Below are positions 8,252 through 17,361 of a stretch of DNA of 64,000 nt, piece by piece; position 1 is the stretch's first letter, and the number at the start of each line of letters is the position of its first letter. Source of the stretch: Lachnospiraceae bacterium UBA3804 (lineage in GTDB: Bacteria > Bacillota > Clostridia > Lachnospirales > Lachnospiraceae); NCBI GenBank assembly GCA_002368665.1, contig DFEK01000001.1, positions 275,643 through 339,642 of the forward strand. Reading direction: 5' to 3'. Position numbers and translations under genes: made by a program. The notes below the pieces were generated by a model that was not told where the DNA came from, ran no database searches, and saw nothing but the letters and a program-made list of their open reading frames with translations.

Positions 8252-9873
8252 AATATACTCTGACTTTGAAAGTAAATCCGAATGACGAAGACCGTCTGAA
8301 TTCGATTCTTTATAAGCGCCTGCGTGTCAAAGAAGGCGATCTGAAAGACATCACCATAGTGAAAAAATCCATAGATGCAAGAAAGAAACCGGAAATTGTT
8401 TACCAGTTTACGGTTCATTTTGCGCCCAAAGATGAATATATCGATAAGAAACTGAAGCACTTTAAACTGCAGACTGTTAACAATACAGTCTCTTACAAGT
8501 GGCCTGAATCAAAGAATCAGGAATTAAAAAACCGGCCCGTGATCGTCGGTTTCGGGCCTGCGGGCATGTTTGCTGCTTTGTATCTTGCTAAAGCCGGCAT
8601 GAAGCCCGTAATCCTTGAACGCGGTTCGAAAATGGAAGAAAGAATCGCTGCCGTCAATACTTTCCATAAAGGCGGAAAACTAAACGGCAATACCAATGTA
8701 CAGTTTGGAGAAGGCGGCGCCGGAACATTTTCCGACGGGAAATTAAATACAGGAGTAAAAGATAAAGCAGGGCGCAATGAGGCTGTTTTAAGGGCATTTG
8801 TCGAGTTCGGCGCGGATTCGGACATTATTTATGACGGAAGAGCCCATATGGGCACGGACGTGATCCGTAAAGTGGTCGTAAATATCCGGAAAGAGATTGA
8901 ACGCCTGGGCGGCAGTTTTAAATTCAATGCAAGATTTACCAAGCCCGAAATTAGGGACGGAAGAGTGACGGGCGTGTATTTTAAGGAGCAGAATGCGGAT
9001 GCGGAAGAATTTATGCCGACAGACACAATTATTCTTGCCATCGGTCACAGTTCCAGGGATACCTATGAAATGCTGCATAAATCGCATTTTTCGATGGAAG
9101 CGAAGTCCTTTGCGGTAGGATTCCGCGTACTGCATGATGCGGAGTTTATCAATGAAAGCCAGTATGGAGAAGGATATCGCGAGAACTACAGAAATTTGCC
9201 CACGGCTTATTATAAACTTGCCAGAACGACATCGTTTGACCGTAATGTTTATTCCTTCTGCATGTGTCCTGGCGGTGTTGTGGTCAATGCATCCTCCGAA
9301 GAAGGCAGACTCTGTATCAACGGAATGAGCAACAAAGCAAGAGAAGGTAAATATTCCAACGCGGCGATCGTAATGAATGTCGGTCCGAAAGATTTCGAAG
9401 AATATGGATTTTCCGGTGTTTTGGCCGGCATGGAATACCAAAGAATGCTTGAAGAAAAGGCATATTTTCTCGGTAAAGGAGCAATTCCGGTGCAGTTTTA
9501 CCAAAGTTTTAAGGAGGGTAAAACAGACGAACTTAAGAATGAACGCTTTGTATCTATGGTGAAAGAAGGCTTACATGGAAATGCGGCCTTAGCGGATTTA
9601 AAGACCTTATTTTCTGAAAACATGAATGAGGCATTTATTGAAGGGATGGAGTATTTCAATACCTGCATTAAAGGTTATACCGATTCAAATCCGCTTTTGG
9701 CAGGCGTTGAAGGTCGTACCTCGGCCCCAATCAGAATCCTCAGAGACGAAACATATCAGTCGCCGGAAGTAAGAGGCCTTTATCCCTGCGGGGAAGGTGC
9801 GGGATATGCAGGCGGAATCATGTCGGCAGCAATGGACGGGCTTAAAGTGGCCGAAGTGATTGTTCTTGATTGA
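8248..9873 (+). CDS. Uncharacterised FAD-dependent dehydrogenase (COG2509-like)
   Basis: A 541-residue flavoprotein. The start at 8248 is preferred because it makes an ATGA overlap with the preceding gene and gives a natural MKYTLTLKVN N-terminus. An N-terminal alpha/beta domain (1-90) precedes the FAD site VIVGFGPAGMFAALYLA (about 98-114). Further signatures are NVQFGEGGAGTFSDGKLNTG and the C-terminal GLYPCGEGAGYAGGIMSAAMDG. This family is widespread in Firmicutes with no assigned reaction. It closes the first gene block; a strong terminator follows. Confidence 0.82.
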   Translation: MKYTLTLKVNPNDEDRLNSILYKRLRVKEGDLKDITIVKKSIDARKKPEIVYQFTVHFAPKDEYIDKKLKHFKLQTVNNTVSYKWPESKNQELKNRPVIVGFGPAGMFAALYLAKAGMKPVILERGSKMEERIAAVNTFHKGGKLNGNTNVQFGEGGAGTFSDGKLNTGVKDKAGRNEAVLRAFVEFGADSDIIYDGRAHMGTDVIRKVVVNIRKEIERLGGSFKFNARFTKPEIRDGRVTGVYFKEQNADAEEFMPTDTIILAIGHSSRDTYEMLHKSHFSMEAKSFAVGFRVLHDAEFINESQYGEGYRENYRNLPTAYYKLARTTSFDRNVYSFCMCPGGVVVNASSEEGRLCINGMSNKAREGKYSNAAIVMNVGPKDFEEYGFSGVLAGMEYQRMLEEKAYFLGKGAIPVQFYQSFKEGKTDELKNERFVSMVKEGLHGNAALADLKTLFSENMNEAFIEGMEYFNTCIKGYTDSNPLLAGVEGRTSAPIRILRDETYQSPEVRGLYPCGEGAGYAGGIMSAAMDGLKVAEVIVLD

Positions 9874-9905
9874 TCTATAAATTTAGTAAAAGAATATCAG
9901 TATAT

Positions 9906-9939
9906 AAGCGCACTTCAAAGGAATTTGGAGTGCGCTTTT
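9906..9939 (+). terminator. Rho-independent terminator after the FAD genes
   Basis: AAGCGCACTTCAAA pairs with TTTGGAGTGCGCTTTT around a GGAA loop, leaving a TTTT tail at 9936-9939. It ends the upstream block just before the proB promoter. Confidence 0.88.
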
Positions 9940-9944
9940 AATAT

Positions 9945-9973
9945 TAGACATTTTCCGGGGATAATGATATAAT
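9945..9973 (+). promoter_or_regulatory. Sigma-A-type promoter of the proB operon
   Basis: A -35 element TAGACA (9945-9950), a 17-base spacer and a perfect -10 TATAAT (9968-9973) lie 50 bases upstream of proB and directly after the preceding terminator. Confidence 0.8.
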
Positions 9974-10022
9974 ATCTTGTTGATTTTTTTCTTAGTTTAA
10001 CAAAGAAAGAAGGCATTTTGTA

Positions 10023-10919
10023 ATGGATATTGAACACGAAATTTATGATCATGAACTGGATTTGCCCCTGCGCAAAGAGATCCTGACCAAACAAAGAATC
10101 GTGGTTAAGATCGGTTCTTCTTCCCTGATGCATCCGGAGACCGGAAGACTGGATTTAAACCGTATGGAAGTACTGGTTAGAGAACTTTGCAATATACGAA
10201 ACAGCGGCAAGGAAGTTGTACTGGTTACATCGGGTGCGATCGGAGTCGGCAAAAACGCGGTTCATGTTGCCAATCCGAATGAGTCGATCGAATTAAAACA
10301 GGCATGCGCAGCTATCGGTCAGAGCAGGCTCATGATGGTATATCAGAAAATCTTCTCGGAATATAACCAGGTTGCGGCTCAGGTTCTTATGACAAAGGAT
10401 GTTGTGACAAATCCGGTCAGCCGCAGAAATGCTAAAAATACATTAAGCACCTTACTGGAACTCGGTGTAATTCCCGTAGTTAACGAGAACGATACGATTT
10501 CCACATTCGAAATTAAATTCGGTGACAACGATACCTTGTCGGCAATCGTGGCATCCTTAATTCAGGCGGATTTATTGATTTTATTATCCGATATCGACGG
10601 ATTATATACGGATAACCCGAGAACCAACCCGAATGCCGAATTCATTGACACCGTGGATTCCATTACCGATGATATTATGCATATGGGTACCGGTGATACA
10701 GGCAGTAAAGTCGGTACCGGCGGTATGAATACCAAACTTCTTGCTGCCAAAATCGCAACAACGGCAGGTGCGGACATGATCATCGCAAACGGATCCGACA
10801 TCCGTATCATTCACAGAATTATGGACGGAAGACATTTCGGCACGCATTTCAAACAGCATCGTGACGAAAACTTCAATTTGATCCGTATCATGGAAGAAAT
10901 CGAAGGAGAGCAGCACTAA
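10023..10919 (+). CDS. proB: Glutamate 5-kinase
   Basis: A 298-residue amino-acid kinase that phosphorylates glutamate to glutamyl 5-phosphate, the first step of proline synthesis. It shows VVKIGSSSLMHPETGRLDLNRM (from about residue 28), the loop VLVTSGAIGVG, the NENDT motif and GTGGMNTKLLAAKIA. It lacks the C-terminal PUA domain of the E. coli enzyme, so it is of the short type, and has a roughly 20-residue acidic N-terminal extension. proA lies two genes downstream, separated by the cyclo-ligase fusion, so the proline pathway is encoded in one operon. Confidence 0.94.
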   Translation: MDIEHEIYDHELDLPLRKEILTKQRIVVKIGSSSLMHPETGRLDLNRMEVLVRELCNIRNSGKEVVLVTSGAIGVGKNAVHVANPNESIELKQACAAIGQSRLMMVYQKIFSEYNQVAAQVLMTKDVVTNPVSRRNAKNTLSTLLELGVIPVVNENDTISTFEIKFGDNDTLSAIVASLIQADLLILLSDIDGLYTDNPRTNPNAEFIDTVDSITDDIMHMGTGDTGSKVGTGGMNTKLLAAKIATTAGADMIIANGSDIRIIHRIMDGRHFGTHFKQHRDENFNLIRIMEEIEGEQH

Positions 10920-10921
10920 AT

Positions 10922-11707
10922 ATGTTGGAAGAAAGAATTAACAGAATCAACGAACTCTATCATTTATCACAGGAGAGGGCGTTAACCGAAGAAGAAGTCG
11001 CAGAGCAGAAAGAATTACGCGCAGAATACCTTGCGGCCATTCGTGCATCGGTTAAAGGACAGCTTTCCAACATAGAAATTGTGGAAGCGGACGGAAGCAA
11101 GCATGCGCTTGAAACCATCAGTGAGCGCAAGAAACAGCTTCGCGAGATTTGCAAAGACATTCGTGCCGGATTAAGCGAAGAGCGCAAAACCGAGGCCGAG
11201 GAGAATTTGATTCGCGAATTTGTCAAACTGGCTAAGATTTTACGTGTGGATAAAGCGTTTCTGTATGCATCGCTTCCGAATGAAGTTAAGACGGATAATC
11301 TTTTTACCGCATTGAAAAAAGAAGGCGTATCCTGTTACTTCCCACAGGTGAAAAAGGACGGAATGAAGTTTTTCAAGGTAAAACTGGCAGAAGATTTGCT
11401 GCCGGGCTTCTTCGAAGTCAGAGAGCCAATCGGAATTCCCGAATATACACTTGATCCGAATGATCTGGAAAACGGGGATACCGTTCTGGTACTGGTCCCC
11501 GGGCTTTCATTCGATGAGGAAGGTTATCGCATCGGATACGGCAAGGGATATTATGATGCGTATTTAAATGAGCATGCATCCGGTGTAAATGTGAAAACGG
11601 TCGGCGTTTGTTTCAACGAATGTAAGCTGGATGCCATTAAAGAGTGGAACCAGGGAATGCCGAAAGATACCAATGACTGTAAAACGGACCTTGTGATTTT
11701 CGTATAA
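10922..11707 (+). CDS. DUF896 (YnzC)-5-formyltetrahydrofolate cyclo-ligase fusion
   Basis: A 261-residue two-domain protein. Residues 1-65 match the small Firmicutes DUF896/YnzC helical-hairpin proteins: RINELYHLSQERALTEEEV, then EQKELRAEYLAAIRASVKGQL. Residues 68-261 are 5-formyltetrahydrofolate cyclo-ligase, which converts 5-formyl-THF to methenyl-THF with ATP. The ligase part has the basic N-terminal helix KKQLREICKDIRAGLSEE and the signature LVPGLSFDEEGYRIGYGKGYYD. It lies between proB (2-base gap) and proA. The domain assignment is from recognised sequence character; the fusion is continuous in one frame with no frameshift sign. Confidence 0.85.
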   Translation: MLEERINRINELYHLSQERALTEEEVAEQKELRAEYLAAIRASVKGQLSNIEIVEADGSKHALETISERKKQLREICKDIRAGLSEERKTEAEENLIREFVKLAKILRVDKAFLYASLPNEVKTDNLFTALKKEGVSCYFPQVKKDGMKFFKVKLAEDLLPGFFEVREPIGIPEYTLDPNDLENGDTVLVLVPGLSFDEEGYRIGYGKGYYDAYLNEHASGVNVKTVGVCFNECKLDAIKEWNQGMPKDTNDCKTDLVIFV

Positions 11708-11719
11708 AGGAGAAGACTT

Positions 11720-12964
11720 ATGTACTTGGATGAATTATGCAGCAAAGCAAAAAATGCGAAATACGGACTGGGAGCACTTTCCGAAGACGCCAAGAATCAG
11801 GCGCTTGAAACGATTGCAAACGCACTTCTGGAAGATGAAGCGTCAATCCTTGAAGCGAACGAGAAGGATCTTGCAAACGGCGTGGCTGCCGGTATGCACC
11901 AGGGGCTTCTGGATCGTTTAAAATTGGATCACGGAAGAATCGAGGGCATGGCGGAAGGAATCCGTCAGGTTGCGGCTCTGCCTGATCCGGTCGGTAAAAT
12001 CCTGGATACATTTACCCGCCCGAACGGTTTGAAACTGACCAAAATCACCGTTCCCATGGGTGTAATCGGTATCATTTACGAGTCCAGACCCAATGTAACG
12101 GCAGACGCATTTGCTCTGTGCTTCAAAGCCGGAAGTGCCGTAATCTTAAAAGGCGGTAAAGATGCCATTAATTCCAATATGGCAATCGTAGCTAGCATCA
12201 AACGAGGCCTTTCACTTTGCAAAATTACAGAAGATGCGATCAGCCTGATTGAAAAGACCGACCGAGAGACCACGACCGAATTCATGAAAAAGAAAGAGTA
12301 CGTCGATCTTCTTATCCCTCGCGGCGGTGCGGGACTGATCAAAGCGGTTGTTGAGAATTCAACGATTCCCGTGATTGAAACCGGAACCGGAAACTGCCAT
12401 ATCTTCGTGGATGAAAGTGCGGATTTTGACGAAGCGATTGAAATCATTTTCAATGCAAAGACACAGAGAATCGGTGTCTGCAATGCCTGCGAAAGCTTGG
12501 TCATTCATGAAAATATTGTGAAAGACTTTCTGCCGAAATTATACGAGAAATTAAGCACCAAGAACGTGGAAATCCGTGGTGACAAAGCTTCCTGTGAAGC
12601 ACTTTCCGAGGCAAAAGAAGCGACCGAGGAAGATTTCTACAAAGAATACCTTGACTATATTCTGTCCGTAAAAACCGTTGCAAGTTGCGAAGAAGCCATT
12701 GCTTTTATCAATGAGCACAATACCGGACATTCCGATGCAATTCTTTCGAAGAATGAGGAAAATATCCGTAAATTCCTTGCCGGTGTGGATTCCGCATGCG
12801 TTTATGCAAATGCATCCACACGCTTTACGGACGGCTTTGAATTCGGCTTCGGTGCGGAGATCGGAATTTCCACGCAGAAACTTCACGCTAGAGGTCCCAT
12901 GGGCTTGGAGCAGATCGTAAGTTATAAGTACCAGATTGAAGGAAACGGACAGGTTCGCCCTTAA
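11720..12964 (+). CDS. proA: Glutamate-5-semialdehyde dehydrogenase
   Basis: A 414-residue gamma-glutamyl phosphate reductase, the NADPH-dependent second step of proline synthesis. Typical stretches are PMGVIGIIYESRPNVTADAFALC (part; about residues 112-133), LKGGKDAINSN, LIPRGGAGLIKAVVENS, the catalytic-cysteine region RIGVCNACESLVIH (about 251-264) and FGFGAEIGISTQKLHARGPMG near the C-terminus. An AGGAG site lies upstream. Length is normal for the family. Confidence 0.96.
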   Translation: MYLDELCSKAKNAKYGLGALSEDAKNQALETIANALLEDEASILEANEKDLANGVAAGMHQGLLDRLKLDHGRIEGMAEGIRQVAALPDPVGKILDTFTRPNGLKLTKITVPMGVIGIIYESRPNVTADAFALCFKAGSAVILKGGKDAINSNMAIVASIKRGLSLCKITEDAISLIEKTDRETTTEFMKKKEYVDLLIPRGGAGLIKAVVENSTIPVIETGTGNCHIFVDESADFDEAIEIIFNAKTQRIGVCNACESLVIHENIVKDFLPKLYEKLSTKNVEIRGDKASCEALSEAKEATEEDFYKEYLDYILSVKTVASCEEAIAFINEHNTGHSDAILSKNEENIRKFLAGVDSACVYANASTRFTDGFEFGFGAEIGISTQKLHARGPMGLEQIVSYKYQIEGNGQVRP

Positions 12965-12969
12965 GAGAA

Positions 12970-14400
12970 ATGAGAGAATTATTCGATACCAAAACCGATA
13001 CAAACGAAGTAAAACGACAGCTTTCCTTTATTGAGGAAGGCCGTAGGATCGTATCTGAACTTGCGGATCAGGCAGGCAGAAAATTAACTGCCTGTGTTGT
13101 AACCTTCGGCTGCCAGATGAATGCCAGGGATTCCGAGAAACTCTCCGGAATTTTGGAACATATGGGCTATGTTTTGACCGATAACGAAGAGGCGGATTTT
13201 GTCATCTACAATACCTGTACGGTCAGAGACAATGCCAATCAGAAAGTATACGGCAAACTCGGAACTTTAAATGCGTATAAAAAGCATAACAAGCTTATGA
13301 AGATCGCGCTTTGCGGTTGCATGACACAGGAAGAAGTCGTGATTGATAAGATCCAGAAATCGTATCCGTTCGTGGATCTTGTTTTCGGAACTCATAATTT
13401 GTATGCGTTTCCGGAACTCTTTGTGCAGATGATGCAAAGGGATCTGATGATCGTCGATGTTTGGGAATCGACGACGAAGATTGTCGAAGATCTTCCGATC
13501 GTTCGTAAATATCCGTTTAAATCCGGTGTCAACATCATGTTCGGATGCGACAAATTCTGCACATACTGTATTGTTCCTTATGTACGCGGCAGAGAGCGAA
13601 GCAGGGAGCCCGAAGAGATTGTCTGCGAGATTGAAAAACTCGTTGCGGACGGGGTCAAAGAAGTAATGCTTCTTGGACAGAATGTTAATTCTTACGGGAA
13701 AAATCTGCCCTCGAAAACTACATTTCCGGAACTTCTTCGGATGATCGAAAAGATTGAAGGACTGGAGCGGATCCGTTTCATGACACCGTATCCGAGTGAT
13801 TTCGGAGACGATATGATCGAATGCATGAGAAATTCAAAGAAGATCTGTAAGCATATCCACCTGCCTCTTCAGTCCGGTTCATCCCGTATTTTAAAGCGGA
13901 TGAACAGAAGATATACGAAAGAAGAGTTCCTCGAACTTGCATTGAAACTTCGAAAAGAACTTCCGGACGTGGCTCTGACTACGGATATCATCGTCGGATT
14001 CCCGGGTGAAACATACGAAGATATCAAAGAAACGCTGGATGTCATCGAGAAAGTACAGTTTGACAACGCATTTACGTTTATCTACTCGAAACGAACCGGT
14101 ACGCCGGCTGCTTCCATGCCGGATCAGGTAGCCGAGGCGGATATTAAAGTGTGGTTTGATGAAGTTTTAAGCCTTGTACAGGAATGTGCAAAGAAACGCA
14201 CGGCGCTTCTTAAGGATCAAATTGCGGATGTGCTTGTGGAAGGCATCAATGATCATGATGCAAGCCTTGTGACCGGCAGAATGTCCAATAATACTCTGGT
14301 ACATTTTCCTGCGGACGCATCCATGATCGGACAAATCGTGAAAGTAAAACTGGAGACCTGCAAAGGCTTCTATTATTTGGGAAACTTGGTAAATGGCTGA
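12970..14400 (+). CDS. miaB: tRNA-2-methylthio-N6-isopentenyladenosine synthase
   Basis: A 476-residue radical-SAM methylthiotransferase that adds the 2-methylthio group to i6A37 of tRNAs. The N-terminal UPF0004 domain carries its cluster cysteines (TFGCQMN, NTCTVRDNA, CGCMTQE). The radical-SAM triad CDKFCTYC is near residues 193-200, followed by RGRERSR. A TRAM domain ends the protein. It overlaps mutS by 8 bases. The partner prenyltransferase gene miaA, often near mutSL in Firmicutes, is not in this window. Confidence 0.95.
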   Translation: MRELFDTKTDTNEVKRQLSFIEEGRRIVSELADQAGRKLTACVVTFGCQMNARDSEKLSGILEHMGYVLTDNEEADFVIYNTCTVRDNANQKVYGKLGTLNAYKKHNKLMKIALCGCMTQEEVVIDKIQKSYPFVDLVFGTHNLYAFPELFVQMMQRDLMIVDVWESTTKIVEDLPIVRKYPFKSGVNIMFGCDKFCTYCIVPYVRGRERSREPEEIVCEIEKLVADGVKEVMLLGQNVNSYGKNLPSKTTFPELLRMIEKIEGLERIRFMTPYPSDFGDDMIECMRNSKKICKHIHLPLQSGSSRILKRMNRRYTKEEFLELALKLRKELPDVALTTDIIVGFPGETYEDIKETLDVIEKVQFDNAFTFIYSKRTGTPAASMPDQVAEADIKVWFDEVLSLVQECAKKRTALLKDQIADVLVEGINDHDASLVTGRMSNNTLVHFPADASMIGQIVKVKLETCKGFYYLGNLVNG

Positions 14401-17080
14401 GAATACAGAGAAAGTGACAAGTAAAACTCCCGGACTTACACCGATGATGGTGAAGTACCTCGAAACGAAGGAAGAAAATCCGGATTGTATTTTATTCTAC
14501 CGTCTGGGTGACTTCTATGAAATGTTTTACGAGGACGCCGTTGTTGCTTCCAAGGAATTGGAACTGACATTAACCGGTAAAAGTTGCGGACTGGAAGAAC
14601 GTGCGCCTATGTGCGGCGTTCCTTTTCATGCTGTGGATTCCTACTTAAACCGTATGGTTTCGAAAGGATATAAAGTAGCCATCTGTGAGCAAGTGGAAGA
14701 TCCGAAATTTGCCAAGGGACTGGTAAAGAGAGAGATTACCCGAATCGTTACTCCGGGAACGAATACCGATGTCTCAGCAATGGATGAGACCAAGAATAAT
14801 TTCATCATGTGCGTTTATTACGGACTTCGTAAAATCGGCATTTCCGTAGCGGATGTTACGACCGGAGATTATTATTTGTCCGAGGCGGAAAACAATAAGC
14901 AACTTTATGATGAGATCTGTCGGTATATGCCTTCGGAGATCATTGCAAATGATTTCTTTTATTCCTGCGGACTCGATATCGTTGATATGAAAAGTCGCCT
15001 GGGAATTACAATGTTTACGCTTGAAGAGCGTTTCTTTGACGAGAATACGACCAGGAAAGCGCTTTTAAAGCATTTCAAAGTCAATTCCCTGATCGGTATG
15101 GGCATAGAAGAGTATGACCACGGTGTGATTGCCGCGGGTGCTTTATTAAATTATCTTGTGGATACACAAATGATTTCGCTTGCCCATTTTACGCATCTGT
15201 ATCCGAATTCGGCCGGTAAATACATGGTGCTCGATGCGGCAACCAGAAGAAATCTGGAACTGACCGAAACACTTCGTGAGAAACAGAAGCGAGGATCCTT
15301 ATTCTGGGTATTGGATAAGACCAAAACGGCAATGGGTGCAAGAACCCTGCGCGGATTTATCGAACAGCCCCTGATGAAACGAGAAGATATTGAACTGCGT
15401 TTAAATGCGGTGCAGGCTTTGACGATTGACTCTGTCAGTCGTGATGAACTCAGGGAATATCTGAATTCGATTTATGACTTAGAGCGCCTTCTCGGTAAGG
15501 TCAGCTATCAGTCCATCAATCCCAGGGATATGATCGCTTTCCGTAATTCGCTTGAGATGTTAACTCCTATCAGAAGCGTTCTTGCGGGATTTGAAGATCC
15601 GTTGATCAAAGATATTCTGGAACATACGGATTCTTTGGAAGATGTTTATACTAAGATTCTTGACTGTATCGTCGAAGAACCGCCTTTTAGCTCGAGGGAA
15701 GGCGGAATCATAAAGGATGGTTTCAGCAGCGATATTGACTATTTAAGAAAAGCAAAGACCGACGGAAAGAAATGGCTTGCGGAACTCGAAGAGACCGAGA
15801 AGGAACGTACCGGAATCAAGAATTTAAGGATCCGTTACAACAAAGTATTCGGCTATTACCTCGAAGTAACCAATTCTTACAAAGATGCGGTTCCCGAAGA
15901 TTATATCCGCAAGCAGACATTAACAAATGCGGAACGGTATACGACACCCAGGCTGAAAGAACTTGAAGATACCATTCTGAATGCGGAAGAGAAATTAAAC
16001 GATCTGGAATACGATATTTTCGTAGGGCTTCGTGATTTTATTGCGGCAAGACTTGACCGGATACAGTCAACGGCCAAATCCGTTGCTCTGCTGGATGCAC
16101 TTTGCTCCCTTTCCTATGTCGGAGAACAAAACGGTTATACCAAACCGACCTTTAACGAGAAGGGTACGATCACGATCAAAGAAGGACGTCATCCTGTTGT
16201 CGAGAAAATGCTTAAGGATGACTTGTTTATACCGAACGATACCGTCCTCGACGGGAAAAGCAATCAGATTGCAATCATTACGGGCCCGAATATGGCCGGC
16301 AAATCGACATACATGCGTCAGACTGCCTTGATCGTTTTGATGGCCCAGATTGGCTCCTACGTGCCTGCAAAGAGTGCTTCCATCAGTGTGGTAGACCGTA
16401 TCTTTACCCGTGTGGGCGCAAGTGACGACCTGGCTTCCGGACAGAGTACCTTCATGGTGGAGATGAACGAAGTATCGAATATTCTCCGCAATGCCACGAA
16501 GAATTCCCTTCTGATCCTTGATGAGATTGGGCGCGGAACCTCCACATTTGACGGCCTTGCGATCGCATGGGCGGTCATCGAACATATTGCAAATAAAAAC
16601 ATCCTCGGAGCCAAGACCTTATTTGCGACGCATTATCATCTTCTGACCGAACTCGAAGAGAAGATGGATAATGTCAAGAACTACTGCATCGCGGTTAAGG
16701 AACGTGGGGAGGATATCGTTTTCTTACGTAAGATCATTCCGGGCGGAACCGACAGAAGCTACGGTATCGAAGTGGCCAAATTGGCAGGCGTTCCTGATAT
16801 GGTCATTGAACGCGCAAAGGAGATCCTGAACGAACTGTCAGCAGGCGATATTGCATCCATGATTCAGGATATCGATGTCAGCACAAAAGACGGTTCCAAG
16901 ACCCGTAAAATCATTAAGCGTCAGGACGAAGTCGATGCCGGACAGCTTTCCTTCTTCGATTCCGTTTCCGATGCGGAGATTATCGAAGAGATTAGAGGCA
17001 TTGATATTTCTACCCTGACACCTTTGGATGGTTTGAATTTATTGTATAAGATTCAGAATAAGATTAAGAATCGTATTTAA
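14393..17080 (+). CDS. mutS: DNA mismatch repair protein MutS
   Basis: An 895-residue MutS1. The mismatch-wedging motif GDFYEMF is near residue 40, the P-loop GPNMAGKST near residue 630 and the Walker B/ABC signature DEIGRGTSTFDG near 708. The C-terminal tail is long, as in Firmicutes MutS. It recognises mismatches as a dimer and recruits MutL, encoded 281 bases downstream. Its final codons and stop are embedded in the outer stem of the hairpin element at 17068-17304. Confidence 0.97.
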   Translation: MAENTEKVTSKTPGLTPMMVKYLETKEENPDCILFYRLGDFYEMFYEDAVVASKELELTLTGKSCGLEERAPMCGVPFHAVDSYLNRMVSKGYKVAICEQVEDPKFAKGLVKREITRIVTPGTNTDVSAMDETKNNFIMCVYYGLRKIGISVADVTTGDYYLSEAENNKQLYDEICRYMPSEIIANDFFYSCGLDIVDMKSRLGITMFTLEERFFDENTTRKALLKHFKVNSLIGMGIEEYDHGVIAAGALLNYLVDTQMISLAHFTHLYPNSAGKYMVLDAATRRNLELTETLREKQKRGSLFWVLDKTKTAMGARTLRGFIEQPLMKREDIELRLNAVQALTIDSVSRDELREYLNSIYDLERLLGKVSYQSINPRDMIAFRNSLEMLTPIRSVLAGFEDPLIKDILEHTDSLEDVYTKILDCIVEEPPFSSREGGIIKDGFSSDIDYLRKAKTDGKKWLAELEETEKERTGIKNLRIRYNKVFGYYLEVTNSYKDAVPEDYIRKQTLTNAERYTTPRLKELEDTILNAEEKLNDLEYDIFVGLRDFIAARLDRIQSTAKSVALLDALCSLSYVGEQNGYTKPTFNEKGTITIKEGRHPVVEKMLKDDLFIPNDTVLDGKSNQIAIITGPNMAGKSTYMRQTALIVLMAQIGSYVPAKSASISVVDRIFTRVGASDDLASGQSTFMVEMNEVSNILRNATKNSLLILDEIGRGTSTFDGLAIAWAVIEHIANKNILGAKTLFATHYHLLTELEEKMDNVKNYCIAVKERGEDIVFLRKIIPGGTDRSYGIEVAKLAGVPDMVIERAKEILNELSAGDIASMIQDIDVSTKDGSKTRKIIKRQDEVDAGQLSFFDSVSDAEIIEEIRGIDISTLTPLDGLNLLYKIQNKIKNRI

Positions 17081-17304
17081 GGCGCTTCGCCCGAAAGCAT
17101 GTGGTTTTGGTACAATTTCCTTCGTGCAGAAACACTAATGCTCAACCTCATTTGGTCAAAAGCATGCGCAAAACTCGGCCTTTGGCCTCAAACATGTTGC
17201 GCATAAACGCTTTTGCCCAAACTCGTTATTCGCAAAGTGTTTCTATGCACTCGCTCAAAAAGCACCGAAACGCACATCTTTCGGACTCAGCTTGAATACG
17301 ATTC
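17068..17304. repeat. 237-nt imperfect hairpin element between mutS and mutL
   Basis: Nearly the entire mutS-mutL gap folds back on itself. Outer arms GAATCGTATTTAAG (17068-17081) and CTTGAATACGATTC (17291-17304) pair with one wobble. Inner blocks are CCGAAAG 17091-17097 / CTTTCGG 17278-17284, ATGTG 17099-17103 / CACAT 17273-17277, AGAAACACT 17128-17136 / AGTGTTTCT 17236-17244, CAAAAGC plus ATGCGCAA 17157-17171 / TTGCGCAT 17197-17204 plus GCTTTTG 17209-17215, and the tip GGCC-TTT-GGCC 17177-17187. The mutS stop codon is within the stem. No open frame in it is convincing. It could be a decayed miniature mobile element or a structured RNA; I infer neither. Confidence 0.75.
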
Positions 17305-17361
17305 ACAAAATTCGGAATATGATTAACAGTAGTATGAATAAATATAGCCATGGAGTTATAG

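Noticed and set aside
8788..9504. Long open frame (238 codons) on the minus strand
   Set aside because: It is antisense to the FAD dehydrogenase gene, which has clear motifs along this stretch; no separate start signal.
17101..17295. Short open frame (64 codons) between mutS and mutL
   Set aside because: It lies wholly inside the fold-back element, has no ribosome-binding site and no recognisable protein character; the pairing arms explain the sequence.
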